From Parascedosporium putredinis (lineage: Eukaryota; Ascomycota; Sordariomycetes; Microascales; Microascaceae), in NCBI GenBank assembly GCA_949357655.1, contig CASHTG010000005.1:434001-498000 (forward strand): a stretch of 64,000 nt of DNA. Direction: 5' to 3'. Positions within the stretch are counted from its first letter, which is position 1. The number at the start of each line of letters is the position of its first letter. The notes under the pieces were generated by a model. The model had not been told where the DNA came from. It made no database searches and was given only the letters and a program-made list of their open reading frames with translations. Shown here in pieces: positions 9,923 to 23,272 of the stretch. The position numbers and the translations under genes were made by a program.

Positions 9923-11728
9923 CACAAAGGGTCCGGGATGTCTTGGGCTTCGTCGTCCCGTCTTTCCCCCAAACTTGACTCTTCGAGCTCTTCGGGATTT
10001 CCGTGGTAGAACAGAAGCAGCAGATGTGGGAGTTTGAAGCCCATCACGTGGTTTCGCACCCACCAGCAAATGCCCCGGTCCGTCACCAGCTGTGGGGGCT
10101 GCAGTTCCGGCGGCTCGCTTAGTTTACCCACGTCACTTCGAGATAGCTCCCAACGCATCAATTGTTCAGAGTGCGAAGGGGGTAGATTTGGCATATATAT
10201 CGCGATTTCAAGAGGCTCATGCCCTGAGGCTGCTCTTCAATATTTATACGTACTCCTAGGGCTGCGTTTCTTACACTTTCCACAAAGAAGAGTTGAGGCA
10301 TTGCTTCGTTTTACGGAAACCGAGAAACAGTACCGAGCCAGCGCAACTTGCCTTCCTTGCGTCCGCCCCTCGTGGACTCGAGTCCACACACACAAAGGCA
10401 TCGGTCATCTACTCTATATATGCAAATACATTGGGCTACGAAATTTACCGGGATACAACCTCATCTTGTGTTGATTGATGCTCGTGAAGAGAATAAAGAA
10501 AACCCAGGGGTAGGCAAGGCGGCGTGTCTTGTCCCTCCTCCAGTCCAGATGCTTCAAGATTGTGACAGGCAGACATACCCATACACGGCGGTAGGAGATG
10601 GAGGCACACTGGCTCTAAGGATAAAAGGAAACAGAGAAAAACAGGGAATAGAATGGACATCGGATCCTTCATTGTCCATCATAAAGAACACAGCGTGGCT
10701 AGGGAAAACAGAGAATGACGAGACAGCAGCACTCTGGAATCACGCGGTGCCGAGCCCTTCATCCGGGGCCTCGCCAGCGGCTGCTTTGGTGATTCGTTGA
10801 ATTGTCACAGCTTAAACGTTCGTCACCGGGTCTACTCTTGTATAGCACCCTGTTGGTCTCCTTCGATCTCATTTTCCTCTATGACCTTGCTCTAATCCCA
10901 GACCTTGTTTTCTACTCTCTTTCTTACCGCCCCTTGCTAGACCCTGCCGCACCAAGAGGCTAGGGCCCAGCACCGGAACGGCCAAAGGTTAGAAGAGGGG
11001 GTCTGGGAATAATAAAAATAGTCTATGTCAAAAGACAAACTGCCAACAACGCCGGGGTAGAAATGCAGATATATATGCCGCTCTTGGTGATAATTTAGGA
11101 AACCCGTAGTCGCCTTGGTCCATGCAAAAGTCTGCCGGCCTCGCAGAGCTCAAGAGAGTAGCCCGTCTCCCATTTTGACTTTCGAAAAATGAAGCCGGAA
11201 CGAACGGAGAATACCGTACCGGCGACTGGTGGTGATTAAGGTGGATTCGAGAATACCATTAAACACTGGCGAGAAAGAAAGTATATGCTGGAGTTCGAAA
11301 TTGAGGTCTAGAGCTTCTGCGGTAGCTCAAAGGGCGCCGGTATAACCAAACATTCCAGAATTAGAGACATGTGCATTTCCACGAGAGCCCTCATAGGGGC
11401 TACGAGAAAGGGTGGATGTCTATGGAGACGAAGAGGGGGAGGAGTAAGGAAATGCGGAATCATAAGGGCGCGTGCTTAGGGTGTCGACCGCCAAAGTGAG
11501 AGGGTGATGTGGATCCGGGTGCACGTGGTGCGTCGTTGAAATCGTGGGTGGAAGCGGCGGCGATCGGAATAAGGTATAGATAGACCTAGCGGCCTAGGTG
11601 TCTCCTCTTTTCTCGCTTTCTTTCTTTCTCGATCCCTCCACTCTTGCGCTGTTTCCCTCTCCCTTGTTCCTCCTCTTCCTTCCATCCGCCTTCCCGTATT
11701 CACGCCCCCTTTTGGTAATAAAGAGCTA

Positions 11729-12406
11729 TCAGTGGCGCTTCATGGTTGACCGTTCAAGGGCCTCCTGAAGCTCAGGTCTCGTGGAAAGTGCTTCCTTGGC
11801 TTGCTTAAAGGTGAACCACTGGCGTTCCCGCTTATGCCTCTCGGGCCAATCGGTCTCTTCCCTCGTGACGGTGGCTTCGTAGAATCGATACAGAGCTTTG
11901 GAGCCGTCCTTGGAGCTGTTTTTCGAAGGTTTGGGGGCCGAGACTCGGTGATGTCACCGAGATCGTAGTCGATACGAACGATGATTCCCGCCTCCTCCCA
12001 GGCTTCGCGCTCGGCGGCCTCCGTGCATTCCTCATCCGACTCCCAGCCACCCTTGGGAAGCACCCAGCCTTTCCTCCTCGCAGACTGGATGAGGAGGACG
12101 TACTTGCGATCCTCGGTAAGTGGTACAACACCAGCGACAAGCCTCTCCCCTTTGAGTTGTAGCCTGTGATAAAGAATGTCAGCCCTACTCTTAACGATCC
12201 CTTGGTGAGTGCGGTTGCTCCTCCTTCCCAACCGATATTTTGTTCCAGCCTCACGTGTGAGCGAGGAAGATGCCACACAGCCAAACCGTGCAGGGCGGAG
12301 TGATCACCACACCCAGGGAGGATATTGGGGCGGGGAGGAAACACGTACGCTGCTTGGATCTTCCCGTTCGGGACTCCATAGTCCGGCTACTTGTCGCAGT
12401 AGCCAT
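11729..12406 (-). CDS. Nudix hydrolase, diphosphoinositol polyphosphate / diadenosine polyphosphate phosphohydrolase type (Aps1/DDP1-like)
   Basis: Exons 12406-12349 and 12163-11729 flank a 185-nt intron (GTACGT...CACAG) and give 164 residues after two one-base repairs. The Nudix box is complete, starting GGWESDEECTEAAEREAWEE and followed by AGI; it matches GX5EX7REUXEEXGU with all metal-binding Glu present. VVPLTEDRKYVLLIQSARRK precedes it, and the C-terminus (YRFYEATVTREETDWPERHK) is typical of fungal Aps1-like proteins. Family members cleave diphosphate groups from inositol pyrophosphates, Ap5A/Ap6A and polyphosphate; they are cytoplasmic or nuclear. The frame is lost at plus-strand CCCC 12147-12150 (between YNSKG and ERLVAG) and GGGGG 11933-11937 (after DITESRPP); one extra base at each gives a product of 165 codons. 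An in-frame ATG 24 bases upstream (MPVLAAEM) is a possible alternative start. It is divergent from ATE1 across 6.1 kb. Confidence 0.92.
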
Positions 12407-15400
12407 TTCAGCAGCTAAAACCGGCATCGGGATCACACAGGACCCAGCAGTTCAGTCACGCTCAGAAGCCGGTTGGTGTTAGGTTGCGCACGCAGCGGTG
12501 AAGAGATCGTGCCAAAGCGGATAGGCGGACACGGTTAGTTCGATCTGGGCAAAACCGACGAGATCTCGGGTTGCTTTCGAAGCAGGAGAAGAAGGGAGAG
12601 AGATGCGAAGAAAGAAAAGAAGTGAAAAAAGAAAGAGAGGGGAGCGCTGTATCTCGGGCAGGGAAGCTGGGGTTAAGAGTTATTGGGCTCCATGGTTGCG
12701 TCCTTGATACCGTGGATGTTTGGTAGGTCTGGAGGTGGAGAGGAAGTAAAGAAGTCAATCGAAAAGGAAACTCCCGATCCCTCCAAGATGGAAAGAACCA
12801 GAAGACGGCGACGAGTTTGATTTTGTGAGGGTTTGAGGACGGTTTGACGAATGTCAAGCACACAAAAGGGCCTGCGACTTCCGGTGAGGGAGGAGAGCTG
12901 GGTAGCTGGGACGCAAGGGGAAAAAAAATTATAGGTGCGGGTGCCACTCAATGGAGGGGCACTTGAAGAGAGATCTGAATGAATAAGGGGAAAGAGCAAA
13001 GGGTAATAGTGGGGGCGAGAGGAAGACAGGCGAGACTGGAACAACGATGTGTTCTTCAGGCTGGCACTGTACTTGACGGTACCTGGGAACGGACGTCTCG
13101 GGGGATTCGGTTCACCCAGAAAATCGGTACTAAGCCAAGTCCAGTAATGGCCACGGAAGCCGCCGTACAGTACGGGAACTGTTCGAAGGAAGTTTAGTAG
13201 TATTGATTTCGATGGGGCGGTGGCACGGGCTGGCACCAAAGCGAGACGGCGGTCCAGGGTTGATTTGGTTTTTTTTCCTCTGGTCTTTTTGGAAGGGGAG
13301 CTGAATTATATTGGATGAAGGTGACAGGGACCCCCAAACACAACTTTTGGATTGATCGTGGTCAAGGTCGTGGACGGTAGGTATATATATATTTGGTGAT
13401 TGAGGCAAAGGCGAATGCCCCCTTTTCCTTTTGATTCTTCTTTTTGCTTCTTCTTCTTTCTTCTTCTTCACTTTCCACGACACGTCAAAGTTGGTTTCTA
13501 TTGGTATTTTGAGGAGAATGAGGCCGGTGGTGAAGGGTGTTGAGCTCGATGTCTTTCCAAGATTGGTGTCTGCTCAAAGGGGAAGGGGGTCGATGTGGTG
13601 GCGGTAAGCGTCCAGGACAAGCCAGCACCTATGATTCAATCGACGCAGTGATGGGTCTCGCCGGCACAGCAGCACAAGCAGCCCAAAGTTAGGCGGTTCG
13701 CAGTCAAGTGGATAGAGACGGTCAGCCAGCCAGAGCGGTCAAGCCTAGGAGGGGCAAAAAATAAAAGAAAACCAAAGAGGAATGGCAAAAGGATTGGGAG
13801 AGAAAAACAAGGCGGCGGCAAAAAGCAGTCTCAGTCTCCAACGCGGGCTTGAGAGGGTCAAACACAGGGCGAAATTGCCAGCAGAACAACTTGGCTTGGG
13901 ACCCTAGTTCGTCGTGTGCCCGAAAAAAAGAACAAGTAAAAAGAAAGAAAAGAGAGAGCTCGGAGACGGCAGGTGCTAGCGTGACACTTGCTGACCTGGG
14001 CAGCGCTCCTCTAGTTTGATTTTCTTCCCTGGCCCCCTCTCCTGGAGATTATTTGCCGTAGGTCCGGATCCGGAAACTGGCGCAGCGAAGTGACTCCGCC
14101 AATAATGAAGGGATCGAAAGGATGAAATCAACCTGTTGTAGGACGTCTTATGTGAAGAGGAAAATAACGTCACGTTTAGGAAGGGACAGGGTAAGATTAA
14201 AACAGATAATTTTATGGGCGGAAGGAAGGGTGGGGAGGGCAAGAGGGGTGTCGAGATGAATAAAGATCGTGACTCAATACTCGCAGCGTACACTCGAAAC
14301 GAACTATAGCCCTCAACAACAAGCGAGCGATGAGTAGTAATGACGAGATCGTGTCCAGAGATATGGTTTACATCAAGATGAGGAGGGTGGTCTGTCTAGG
14401 GCAAGGAGGCGGGTTATATATTTGGGAGAGCCGCATGGCAGCATGGCACAACGAGCGATGCTCACTCTCACTCTGCCCAGGACTTATTGATCTGGAACTC
14501 CATGCGCCATCCCATCCCTCTACCCCATGCCTCATGTAGGTATGCCGCCACCCTGTCGAACACCGTCGAAATCTTGACCGACGCGGAACAACTGAATGGG
14601 GGTGACAAATTGGTGGCAGGGTTCCTGGTGCGGGATTACGGTAGGTTGCGTCTCTCCAAAGTGGGCATCAAGATCTCTCTCTGTCTTGCTGGCTCAGGGC
14701 GAGTTCTTCCATCTGTATGGGTGCGCGCGCGACTTGGATGTGTATGTATCCATGGTGGATGTATGTGCGCGTGTGTCTGCTGTGGGGAATCCCGGAAGGG
14801 GTGGTAAATTGGGGCAGGGGAACGGTAATACGACAAAAGCATCGACGGATACATTTGATCACCGTTGCCCCCATCAATGACTCTACTTCAATGCTTCTTG
14901 CCAGCACATACTACATGGAGCAGGCGGTCTTCTCGGTCGCGATAGCAGCACCCCGTCCAAGTTGTCTGCTCTCGGCCCATCTACCCTTTAGCTTGCCTTA
15001 AGACCAGATTCCGCAATCTTTGGTAATACTTTGGTAGCTCGAGCTTCATTTTAGCTCAACCCCCAGCCAGTTGCCTTTCCCCTCATCCGTTGCGAGGGGG
15101 CATACAAGTCACGGGCAACAGGTGCAAAAGCCCTTCTGCGGCCTCGAACAAATGAATATACCCTCAATCGTTCAAATTTTATCTCTCATGCAAGTACTTG
15201 TACCAATGTTCGCTCAGTCTGTATGGAAGAGTTCCAATTTCCAAGAATGCTCGTCAAGGTTCGAGGAATGGTGGTGGTGGTGTGGGGTGTGTGGCTAAAA
15301 GTAGCAAGATGAAAAGGACGCCGCTTGGAGCTGTGATCAAGCACATCAAGCACCAGCTCGAGCCAAGTGTCGCGTGGAACCTTCAAATGAAGCTTTACCT

Positions 15401-18400
15401 TAATTAAATCGGAGGCATCGGAAGTGCTAACATTGCAAGCTCAAAGAGGAGAAGCAAAAACGGTATCTAGGAAAGTAATAAGATATCTGAGCACGTAATC
15501 CTCTAAACACATCCCATTTCGCTCTTCGGCGGCCACTCGCCTTCAAGAAAAGGTCTAAACGCCCGTCAAAGGAGATCGGCGCCCCCAGATTCGCGAGGGG
15601 ATGGACGGTGTGGTGTGGCCCTATGCCTAAAGAGCGACGTGCCTGGGAGCTTGAGAAGAGGGGGTAAAGGCTTGGAGAGCGGAAGAAGAAAAATAAGTTC
15701 TCCCCCAGGATCTCCGTATTCTCGTCGTGTCACGCAGCGACAGGACCCCGCGTTCCATTGGCTGGATGGGGTTGGAGCTAGCACCGGCAGGATGGGTAGT
15801 TGGGAAGATCACCACCAGACAAATGTAGAGTGAGCGCACGTGTTTGAAGTCAGCGGTGGGATCAATTGATGTGGGCACAGTCTCCTCTTGTCGACACTTC
15901 CTTGCCGTCACACACACACCCCCTTTCTCCATCGTGACATTGAGCAACAATACGACCACGTCAAGTGTCAAGCAGCTCTGGGGATAATAAGGCTGATGAC
16001 TGGACAAGATGAGGCACAAGTACCCACAAACCCAGTCCAAGCCAGTTGCAGGGAAAATACCTGCACAGGCTTGGTCTTCAGCCTGTTGCGAACGCGACTT
16101 GGGCAGCATGAAGTCTCCTTCATGGCCCAAGGACCAAGTATGTGTCGAGATGTCCGTCCATAGTATGAAGGCGGATGAAAGTGACGGGGTCAATACTAGG
16201 CGATGAGAGCCATTGACAAGTGGGGGTTGGCAAAAAAGAGAAAAAGAAAAAAAGAATGAGATCAAATGACTGGGTAAGTGCTCCGGGCGCGGGTGGGCAT
16301 TAGGTAGATTCACGCGTTGTAAACCCCAATTAGTCCCCTTTCGGCCATTCGGATGTGCACCTAATAGTGTCAACTATGTCAGGCCACTCCTTTCCTCCAA
16401 GGAAAATCGGAAACCACCGCGAGCCGAGCTAGCGTTTGTGCTTCTCTCATCAACACCTTTTAGTCGTTTATTTTGCTATCTCCGTGTGGAATTGCCAGCG
16501 TTTGAAGTGGATGAGCCTAATCACCCTCTAGCCCCACAATACCTCGACTGGACAAAAAAAAGTGGTGAGAATGGCTCGGCGACTCGGAGGTACAGCCATG
16601 GGCCGGAAGGCACGATCTTGGGCGAGCGCGAGAGCAAGCAAGCACGATCCCGCTTTGCTTCGAGAGAGGGCCCCGTCTGGTCCGTTAGAAGAGGGAAGGG
16701 CAGCCGGCAATGTACGAGGCAGTATAAGGAAGGCAGTTACTTCCGAGGGAGGAGCGGGATGGGCTTAGTATCGAGATCGGTTGTGTTGACGAGAAGCAGC
16801 GATCGAAACACGTTCTCGAAACCAGGCCAGCGGGTTTCTGATTTGGTCGGTTGATGGGCCTGGCTCTCAGGGCCAGCCAACGCCTCAAGCTGGTATTATG
16901 TACATGCCAGGGGCGGACGCCAAGATTACGCGACAGAACGACAATGGCTGTCACCTGGGGCTGGCCAGTCTCCAATCGCCAACCATTACAATGGATCAAA
17001 TTATTATGCCTTGACGCTCTTTGGAGCCAGAAGCCCAACCCAACTCTGGCCTCAGCTTCAATGTTGGCTCTGGCAGTGCGACTGCCTGCTCTGTAATCCT
17101 CCTCAGCCACCCTGTACTAGTTGACATTAGTACGCCGTAGAGAGTCTCGAGGCCACAGGTGGCCAGCAATAATGACCAAGTCGGTAAAAGGCTAAGTTGC
17201 GGGACTCTTCGTCAGCTCGACCTCATCCCGGCCTTGTTGAATTTGGAAGGACGAAAGTCCCTGCCAACAGTGAGAGTCCATGTTCTTGGGAAGGATCGAT
17301 GTCGAAATCAGAAACATTGAGTGAGCAATTCGTTGATGTTGGGCAGGCCCAAACCTCCTTCGCCCTTGAGCGTTGGCTCGTCTGGCCCAAAGGCGCAAAG
17401 TGATCAATCGCTCGAGTCTCAAGACACTTGATGCTCTAGGTACATGTTCGTCTTGCACATGCAGCCAACTCTGGACTAATAAGGTTCAGCCATTCACTTC
17501 GACCAGCTCCATCGCTCCTCAACCCTTCCTCTTGTCCCGATTCGGCGTCCGACGCTGCATCTCGGCAGTAGTCGCCACACTGACCACGACTATCCCAAGG
17601 TATTTCCCCTCCACACCGCCCGAAGGTTGGCCAAGAGAGCTCTCTGCCCAGCCAGCTATAAACCGCTTGGGACCTGTGCGGCGTTTGGCCGGGCCCCCAA
17701 GCTGTGTGTCCCCGTGCACAGGCACACGACAGTCCACGAGACCAAAGTCGGCGATTCCACCGGCCCTCCTCCTCCCCCTCTAGCTCCTTGTCGCCCTTCC
17801 ACGGCCAGCACTCGGCACTGGCTTTACCTAACGCGCTCCCACAGGAACCAGGCAGGCTCGTAGACCTCACGCAAAGGCTATCGAGACGTTAATGAAGTAA
17901 GTAACCTTGATTTCATTACCTTTTGTATACGCAATTGCAACTTTGGGGATTCGGCCTCATGCGCAAGCAACAATCGCAAATGGCCCGATCCATACCAGGC
18001 CACCCCGCTTAGCATGCCAGATACCCCTCCCTTCCCCGCCGACTCTCCTGTTGAGGAGAGCGAAGCAGAGACGCTCGAGAAAAAGAAATAGCACCTCCAA
18101 CTACGCCCCTCCCATAGATGATTGCATCATTCAGTCTACGAGCAGAGGTTAGCGAAGCGAGAAAAGAAGAAGAAAAAAAAAAAAAAAAAAAAAAACTCAT
18201 AGTCGCCGAGATCTCTGGGCGGATTTTCATCTCTGATCCCCTACTAGATTGGGCGACCTCCAACTTCGATTCCTCTTTTGGGAGGCCATCCCACTGTCTC
18301 GCTTCACTCTCTTTCTCGCTCCTCTCGATTTTCCTAACCACGCCCCGCCCTTGCTGGATGGATCCCCACAGTCTTTGTGTTGCCCAAGCTAGCAGTTGAT

Positions 18401-18554
18401 AGGCATCTCGTTGTCACGTCACTGCAGAGGAACCCGCGCTGACATCAAGCATTCCACTAAAAGAAATCGAATCCTGTTTCTCCTCTAGAATCCTGTTGCC
18501 CAAGGCGCGCGCTAGATTACCTAGCCAGCCTCTGGTCGAGCGGTACTGCCTGCA
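12407..18554. other. Long divergent intergenic region between the Nudix gene and ATE1
   Basis: A 6.1-kb stretch with no recognisable gene. Directly upstream of the Nudix start, 12583-12648 is strongly purine-rich on the plus strand, that is, CT-rich in the Nudix sense direction, as in many fungal promoters and leaders. A 23-base A run lies at 18173-18195. Several ORFs of 130-250 codons exist (for example 15627-16373, - and 16438-16854, +), but none has a known motif, a plausible start context or G/C-rich third positions like the real genes. A fast-evolving gene broken by indels cannot be excluded. Confidence 0.5.
18173..18195. repeat. Homopolymer A(23)
   Basis: Uninterrupted A run, about 360 bp upstream of the ATE1 start codon. 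Confidence 0.9.
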
Positions 18555-21153
18555 ATGGAAGATGCGCGAACCCCTGAAGCTGCATTGTCCTATATCTCCC
18601 CATTGGTGAGTCGTTCCACATTTGTCTCCTCCAACCATTTGAGCCCGTGCAAGATCTTCGGCACGTCGTTGGCCCATTGTTCTTTTTTCTGGAAGCCTTC
18701 CCCCCTCCCTCGTGCCGTTTCACGCATCCTTGACCCGCACCGGCTCAGCGTCGCCCTATCCCCATAGCACAGCATCACCCTGCATAAGGGTTACGGTTCC
18801 TCCAAAGCCTCGACTTTGGACGCCTAGCTCGACAGCCCATGTCCGGAAGCCCATAGAAAACAAATGAAAGGGTCATTCTCTCATGATGCAAGTCGAAAAT
18901 GCTTCGGAGCCATAGTCCCGCATACTCCTGCTTTTGCGCTCCTAATTCTAGCCCTTGTCTTGGAGATTGTCCCGAATTTCTCCTGTCAGCCTGTACGGGT
19001 TGTCGAAGCATTTCCTTTCCGGGGCAGGTTGAGGAGATTGAAGAGCGCAGACGACGTGGAGTTTCCGTCGTCGTGGGATATGGACTGGATCACAGGCAAA
19101 GTTGCCCCCACGTCGTCTCCAGCTTCGTTGTCTTGGATGCGTGGCCTGTCCACGCTCCCCCATTGTCCCTTGTTTGGTTAATTGACCTTTTTCTTTTGCT
19201 TCTGTTGAGAGTAGCCTAAGACCCCGGGAACAAGTGACACTCGGGTGGCCAAATATCCCATCCAGCGCCGTGGTTGGTCAACAACGACCGGCCTGTGTCG
19301 GCGTTTTCTGCCGTGAGGCCCGTTTGGCAATGATAAAAGCATTGCGAAAGGCAGGGCTGGTCCGGATTGAAGCCGGCGCATTGCGGTAGCCACCGCCCTG
19401 TGACCCCCACCGCCTCTAGGCTCTGACTGTTCTGTTCAAAGAGACCTGGCCACCCTCGTTACCCTATCTATACGCTCCTTATGTGATCCGCATCGTGTCT
19501 TTCTCCATTAGGGACTAGAACCTTGCCCTCCTGGCCGTTTTGCCTCAGTCTCCAATAGTCACTAAAGTTGCCCTTTCTTACAGGTTACACAAATTCATCC
19601 AACTGTGGCTACTGTGGTGGTGGTGGACGTAAAAAGAGTCAGTTCTACCGTCACAACCCCCACGACCCTGCTTCACTCAGCGTGGCTTCACGCCAGTATT
19701 CATGTAGATCGGCCGCATCTATATTCTCCTTCTGGGTAGGCGTAATGCCTCTCCCCGGACATGCCGTCTCCTTTTGGAACCGTGACGGTGCATCGTCCGT
19801 GGCTTTGGAGACGCGATAGATGCGCTGCTTCTGTGAGACTTGAAAATGAGATCTGACAGGCTTCCGTGTGTACATGCAGGCTACTCTTATTACGCCTCGG
19901 CTGTGTCTTTGACACCCGAGTTCTATCAATCCCTGCTTGACCGTACATGGAGACGTTCTGGAAGTCTCCTCTACCGACCGGATCCTCGGAGCTCCTGCTG
20001 CCCCCACTACACCCTCCGCCTAGACACAGATCTGTTCTACCCCACCAAGGACCAGCGTCAGTCCGTAAACCGCTTCAACAAGTATGTCATCGGCGAGACT
20101 TATGCGCGCGAGGCAGCCCGCCTGTACCCTCGGTCACGCGAAGAGACCAAAAAGCGAGATAATGTTTTCGACCTTGTCGATAGGATACATGAAGCCGAGG
20201 CAGACGTTCTAAAATCCCCTCCTGAGCCAAGCCACCAGTTTTCCGTATCGCTTGAGGATGACTGCTTCACGGAGGAAAAGTTCAAAGTGTTCGAGAATTA
20301 CCAGATGAAGGTCCACAAAGAAACCCGCGAATCGGTGACTCGGAACGGATTTACTCGGTTCCTTTGCAACTCCCCCATCACCAGGCAGACCGAGACGTCT
20401 AAATCTGGCGTGGGTCGGCACCTAGGCTCATTTCATCAATGCTATAGGATCGATGGCAAGCTCGTCGCTGTCGGCGTGGTCGATCTCCTTCCCCAATGTG
20501 TCAGTGCCGTCTACTTCTTTTATCATGAATCAGTTCACAAGTTCTCTCCCGGCAAGCTAGGCGCCCTGAGGGAAATTGCACTCGCCAAGGAAGAGGGGTA
20601 CAAGTGGTGGTATCCCGGATTTTACATTCATAACTGCCCAAAGATGCGGTATAAGATTGATTACGCTCCCCAGTTTATTCTTGACCCAGAAACACTCGTA
20701 TGGGAGCCTCTAGATGATAGTGTGTTGGCTATCCTAGATAATGGTGCCTACGTGAGCATCTCAAAGGCTCTGGCGGATGGCCGCGCGAGCCAGCGAGGCG
20801 ATGCTGAGGGTGACCCTGGATCTCCACCTCGATCATCGTTAGTTGGAGATGAGGAAGAGCGGGATGACACTGAAGCGGACACCGACGGCAGCAGCGACGA
20901 AGGGGAGAGTCCCCTTTTCACCAAGCAAATGCCAGGGATCCTAACTCTGAATGAGATGAAGAAAGTGGGTCTAGACGACATCTTCCTGAGGCTCGGCGTC
21001 GATGGGTCACTTCACAGAACCTCGGATCTCATTGTTTGGCATGATCTAACAATCGACGATACCCCAAATATCAAGCTCATGGTGGCGGAACTGGTGTCCG
21101 CGCTTGGGGTGGACCTCATGTACGATTTCTGCCTAGACTTCACCCATAGATGA
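18555..21153 (+). CDS. ATE1: ATE1: arginyl-tRNA-protein transferase
   Basis: Three exons, 18555-18605, 19584-19628 and 19880-21153, encode 456 residues after one repair. Exon 1 reads MEDARTPEAALSYISP; one extra C in CCCC 18598-18601 makes it join as SPIG|YTNSSNCGYC, the usual N-terminus. The conserved cysteines are present as CGYC (exon 2) and CCPHY (exon 3); in yeast Ate1 these four are needed for activity and have been reported to bind an Fe-S cluster. KDQRQSVNRFNKYVIG, the C-terminal ATE domain (FHQCYRIDGKLVAVGVVDLL, VYFFYHESVHKFSPGKLGAL) and KWWYPGFYIHNCPKMRYK are all clear. It transfers Arg to N-terminal acidic residues, creating N-degrons. Intron 1 is 978 nt and intron 2 is 251 nt, long for this type of genome. 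An acidic Ser/Asp-rich insert (about residues 320-360) precedes the C-terminal tail. Exon 3 is one uninterrupted frame. Confidence 0.94.
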
Positions 21154-23272
21154 AAAACGGAAAAAGCGTAGAGCCTTTATTTCGCACTCGCACCCAAGGC
21201 CTCAAGTCACGGTGACCTAGAGGGTACCTTTACAAAGGTCCATGATTGAGGTTCCTCCAGCTTCGGCAAGGAGTCACGCCACTCATTCCCTCTTGTGGCT
21301 CTCGGTCAAGAAAGAAGTAGGAGGCTTGGTTCGGACGTCAACGCCCTGATAGGGAAGGGGCCAAATCCCTGCCAAAAGCAAGGTGTGTAAAATGGCGGGA
21401 GGGGAGATGCGAGGGGGTCGTTGGCGCAAGGACGAAAACATCATCTCGTTGGTAACCATCAAGACGTGTCTACCAGTCTTGAAATGAAGTTATCTCGGCC
21501 GCGATTCGCTAGGTGGCATGGGGTTATGAGGTGGGCCATCCCGCGCTTTCTTTTTTCTTGGAGGCAGCGACCGTTACTCTTTTAGGCTTCACCTCAATAA
21601 TAATAAGCACGGATGTACATATATTCTCGATATCTTGACCAAATCATCGCCAAAGTGGACATAACGCACATCAACTACCCACCTATACACCCCTCACATG
21701 ATGCAAAAGCCACATTGAGTCGTAGGACTACTGCTGCAAATCAAGTTTTCTGTTCTCCATTCTAGCGCGGGATGGGAGGCTCGGTCTGGAATTTGCGCTT
21801 CCCTCAGGTTGCCCCAACCTCCTTCTTCTCTTTATTTCCTCCCTGCCCCGATTGGTCCCCCCGCAACCTCGTCCTGTTAGGGGAGGGACCGGGTGATGCC
21901 GGGAGGGTGATCTCCCGTCTTCGGGCCGGGAAGACGGGGGCTATACCCCGGAGGCTCACCGACGAGACACCTGCAGTCCCGTGCCCGGGATTTCAGTTTC
22001 TTCTCTCCCCTTCTTGTCTCTGCACCGTTTTGGAAAAGAAAAGACCCCCCTCCCCCATTTCTCTTAGTGGCTCTATTTTTTTCGTGGGGGTCTTGGGTGA
22101 GGAGAAGAAAGAAAAAAAAATTGCCTGCGTGTGGGGGCGGCGAATCATTTACGAGGATCGTGTATGTATGGGGGAGGTGGGAGTGAGTCAAGTCTATGGC
22201 GAGGGGTTGAGGCTTTTCCACATCTCGCGCGTGTGGGATAGATGTAAGGCTTTTCGAGGACCAGGATGAGGCAAGCCAAGGAATGGGGAGCGCATGTACG
22301 CCTGGCCCCGTCAGCTTACTAGGTGGAGAGATACTGGACACGGAGGGGGTTTGATGCGCGTGAAGCAGATTTGGGTTTAGCGAGGCTCGTTGGGCCGGAA
22401 CGTGGATGGGCTTCGGTCAGGGTTATCGCCAGCTTTGGTGAAGAATCACGCGCACGCTTCGCTGTCAAGTGGCAGCCATTGGGGAGGAGGGTGGGGGAAG
22501 ATACTAATATCGATTCCCTAAGAACAATAGGAGGAGTGGCGGTCCGCGTAGCCGCTTGGACTCAACGACGAGAGGGAGTGGCTAGGGAGGTTTCTTGCCC
22601 TGTCGAGGTGGCGGATGGTCCTGTCGAGGAGTGAAAGGGCACTAAAGGACGAGCGACATATACTTCTCAAAGATCACGGTTCGTTGCCCTCACCGTGCTC
22701 GAACGCGTATTCCGGCGAATCATCACAATCAAGGCTTCGCGGTGGGAGAATGGTGCGTCATGCCATGGAAGGGGAATGACGTTTGACATGCAAGGCCGGA
22801 GAAAAGGGGAAGAGAGGAGTAGAGGAAAAGAGGTTTGAGTTGGCCCTTTGGCTCCGCGTGACCCAAACTAAGCTTACCTAGCAATGAGATGTGAGACCTC
22901 ACAGGGGACGAAACGGGGTTTGGTACAAAATGCATTCTATTCTGCCAGCCCACCAGCACACAGGCCTTTCCACAGTCCACGTCTCCCTCTCGTGACCTTG
23001 CCACTCTGTGCTACCAAGGGGTCACCGCCGCATCCCTCCGGCCTCTCGGGATACGCCACGAGGCGAGTCTGTTCAAGGAGGAGGGTGAGGTGAAGGATAG
23101 ACGGGGTGAGAATGACAAAAGGAAGAACAAGTTTAAGACAAACTCCCCCTCCTTAGGAGGTCCACCCCTTCTCGCAAAAAGGGGGGATTTAGGAGGCAAT
23201 ATTTATAGACGCGGCTTTATCGACAAAGAGGAGTTTCATTCCGAGAGATAACAGTATACAAGACGGGGCTTT
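21154..23272. other. Convergent intergenic region between ATE1 and ATP5
   Basis: About 2.1 kb into which both neighbours end. ORFs at 21772-22269 and 22323-22634 (+) have no known motif, and their base composition is not gene-like. No RNA gene seen. Confidence 0.5.

Larger units (their letters stand above)
9467..11728. other. Intergenic region between LSM1 and the Nudix gene
   Basis: About 2.26 kb; LSM1 starts at its left end and the Nudix gene ends at its right. It contains purine-rich tracts near 9600-9680, a short GAA repeat (9904-9922) and a perfect 8-bp inverted repeat (9719-9736). The longest ORF (9793-10194, -) is rich in Leu runs made by the GAA repeat and is not convincing. No gene called. 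Confidence 0.55.

Noticed and set aside
9793..10194. 133-codon minus-strand ORF with Leu runs upstream of LSM1
   Set aside because: The Leu run is the GAA microsatellite read in reverse; the rest shows no conservation that I can judge.
15627..16373. 248-codon minus-strand ORF
   Set aside because: No motif, poly-Phe/Ser stretches from pyrimidine tracts, third positions not G/C-rich.
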